Made by a program: the position numbers and the translations under genes. 5,742 bases of DNA from Desulfobacterales bacterium (GTDB lineage Bacteria; Desulfobacterota; Desulfobacteria; Desulfobacterales; BuS5). The notes beneath the pieces were generated by a model. It had not been told where the DNA came from. It ran no database searches and saw nothing but the letters and a program-made list of their open reading frames with translations. This document shows positions 5,309 through 5,742 of this stretch, in pieces (within the stretch, counting starts at the first letter, position 1; each line of letters opens with the position of its first letter). The stretch lies in assembly GCA_016735355.1 (NCBI GenBank), contig JAERRQ010000157.1:1-5742 (forward strand), in the 5' to 3' direction.

Positions 5309-5742
5309 ATGGATATAACAACAGAGCTTCTGGATCACAGATTGGGCATGATAGCGGTTAAAAAGGGACTGGTCGGCAGTGAGGAATTTTATCGTGCCAT
5401 AAAAAAACAAAAAAGAATATTTTCCGAAACAAAAACCTTTACCTCTGTCGCTGATATACTGGTTAATCAAGGAGCTATACCCAAAAGCCGGAAGGATGAT
5501 TTTTTATCGCTCTCAAGCTCCCAATCCCAGGATTCACAAACAGGCGCTAACTTATATGATGAAGGCAAGTTGGGCAATGCTTCTATGCCTGAATCCGAGA
5601 AAAAAAATTCTGTCCTGGAATTAACAATTTCGGATGATAAGCTGGCAGCAGTTGTTTCCTTTAATGGAGAGTCTGAAACAAGTATTACGGCAGATGATAT
5701 AAAAACTCTTTTAAAAAACAAAGGTGTCATTTACGGGATACT
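5309..5742 (+). CDS. FapA (DUF342) family protein, N-terminal part; 3' partial
   Basis: A frame open from ATG 5309 to the right edge (144 codons shown), preceded by an in-frame TAA at 5288. Residues 1-66 form a small helical N-terminal module (LGMIAVKKGLVGSEEFYRAI, then SVADILVNQGAI), like the N-terminal modules that begin 'LGEIAVEKGLIT...LEEAL'. Residues 67-100 are a Ser/Gln-rich linker. From about 101 the sequence matches the start of the FapA/DUF342 domain (LELTISDDKLAAVVSFNG, then ITADDIKTLLKNKGVIYGI). FapA proteins are large and partly beta-helical, often placed near flagellar or polar-localisation genes; their exact role is not settled. The ribosome binding site is poor (AGG only 2 nt from the ATG), so ATG 5348 (M14) is a possible alternative start. 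The gene follows tatC by 110 bp on the same strand and may be in the same unit; no clear terminator was seen between them. Confidence 0.75.
   Translation, partial: MDITTELLDHRLGMIAVKKGLVGSEEFYRAIKKQKRIFSETKTFTSVADILVNQGAIPKSRKDDFLSLSSSQSQDSQTGANLYDEGKLGNASMPESEKKNSVLELTISDDKLAAVVSFNGESETSITADDIKTLLKNKGVIYGI

Overview
The window looks like chromosomal DNA from a sulfate-reducer-like member of Desulfobacterota (former Deltaproteobacteria). This rests on protein style, not on any search: a PAS histidine kinase carrying a cysteine-rich 'CW' insert, a single-domain response regulator, a TatB/TatC pair with a GPEKLP hinge, a FapA/DUF342 protein, and an accessory DUF4145 gene.

Layout. (1) Positions 2-2236 hold a two-component operon: a membrane-bound hybrid-free sensor kinase whose 5' end lies outside the window, followed 21 nt later by a CheY/Spo0F-like receiver-only regulator. 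(2) Positions 2254-4106 are an accessory insert bounded by two related, oppositely oriented, MITE-like repeats of about 123 and 140 bp. Between them are a minus-strand N-terminal remnant of an integron-integrase-like tyrosine recombinase, a DUF4145 zinc-ribbon gene interrupted by one in-frame amber codon, and a 118-aa Cys/Lys-rich protein of unknown function with its own AT-rich leader. (3) Positions 4118-5198 encode TatB and TatC, overlapping by 8 nt if the GTG start of tatC is used. The ribosome binding site of tatB lies right at the edge of the second repeat. (4) From 5309 to the window end is the N-terminal part of a FapA (DUF342) family protein, which runs off the right edge.

How the parts work together. 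Kinase and regulator form one phosphorelay with no DNA-binding output here, so the phosphoryl group or signal must pass to a partner elsewhere. TatB and TatC are the substrate-recognition part of the folded-protein export system; TatA is not in the window. The middle segment reads as a decaying mobile or accessory island: recombinase without a catalytic domain, broken DUF4145 gene, and repeats at both borders. It is flanked by intact housekeeping-type genes and is visibly more AT-rich than they are.

The most notable observations are the repeat pair (a 40-bp identical block, terminal inverted repeats and a re-made central hairpin), the HAMP domain split by the nine-cysteine insert, and the single amber codon in an otherwise intact DUF4145 frame.
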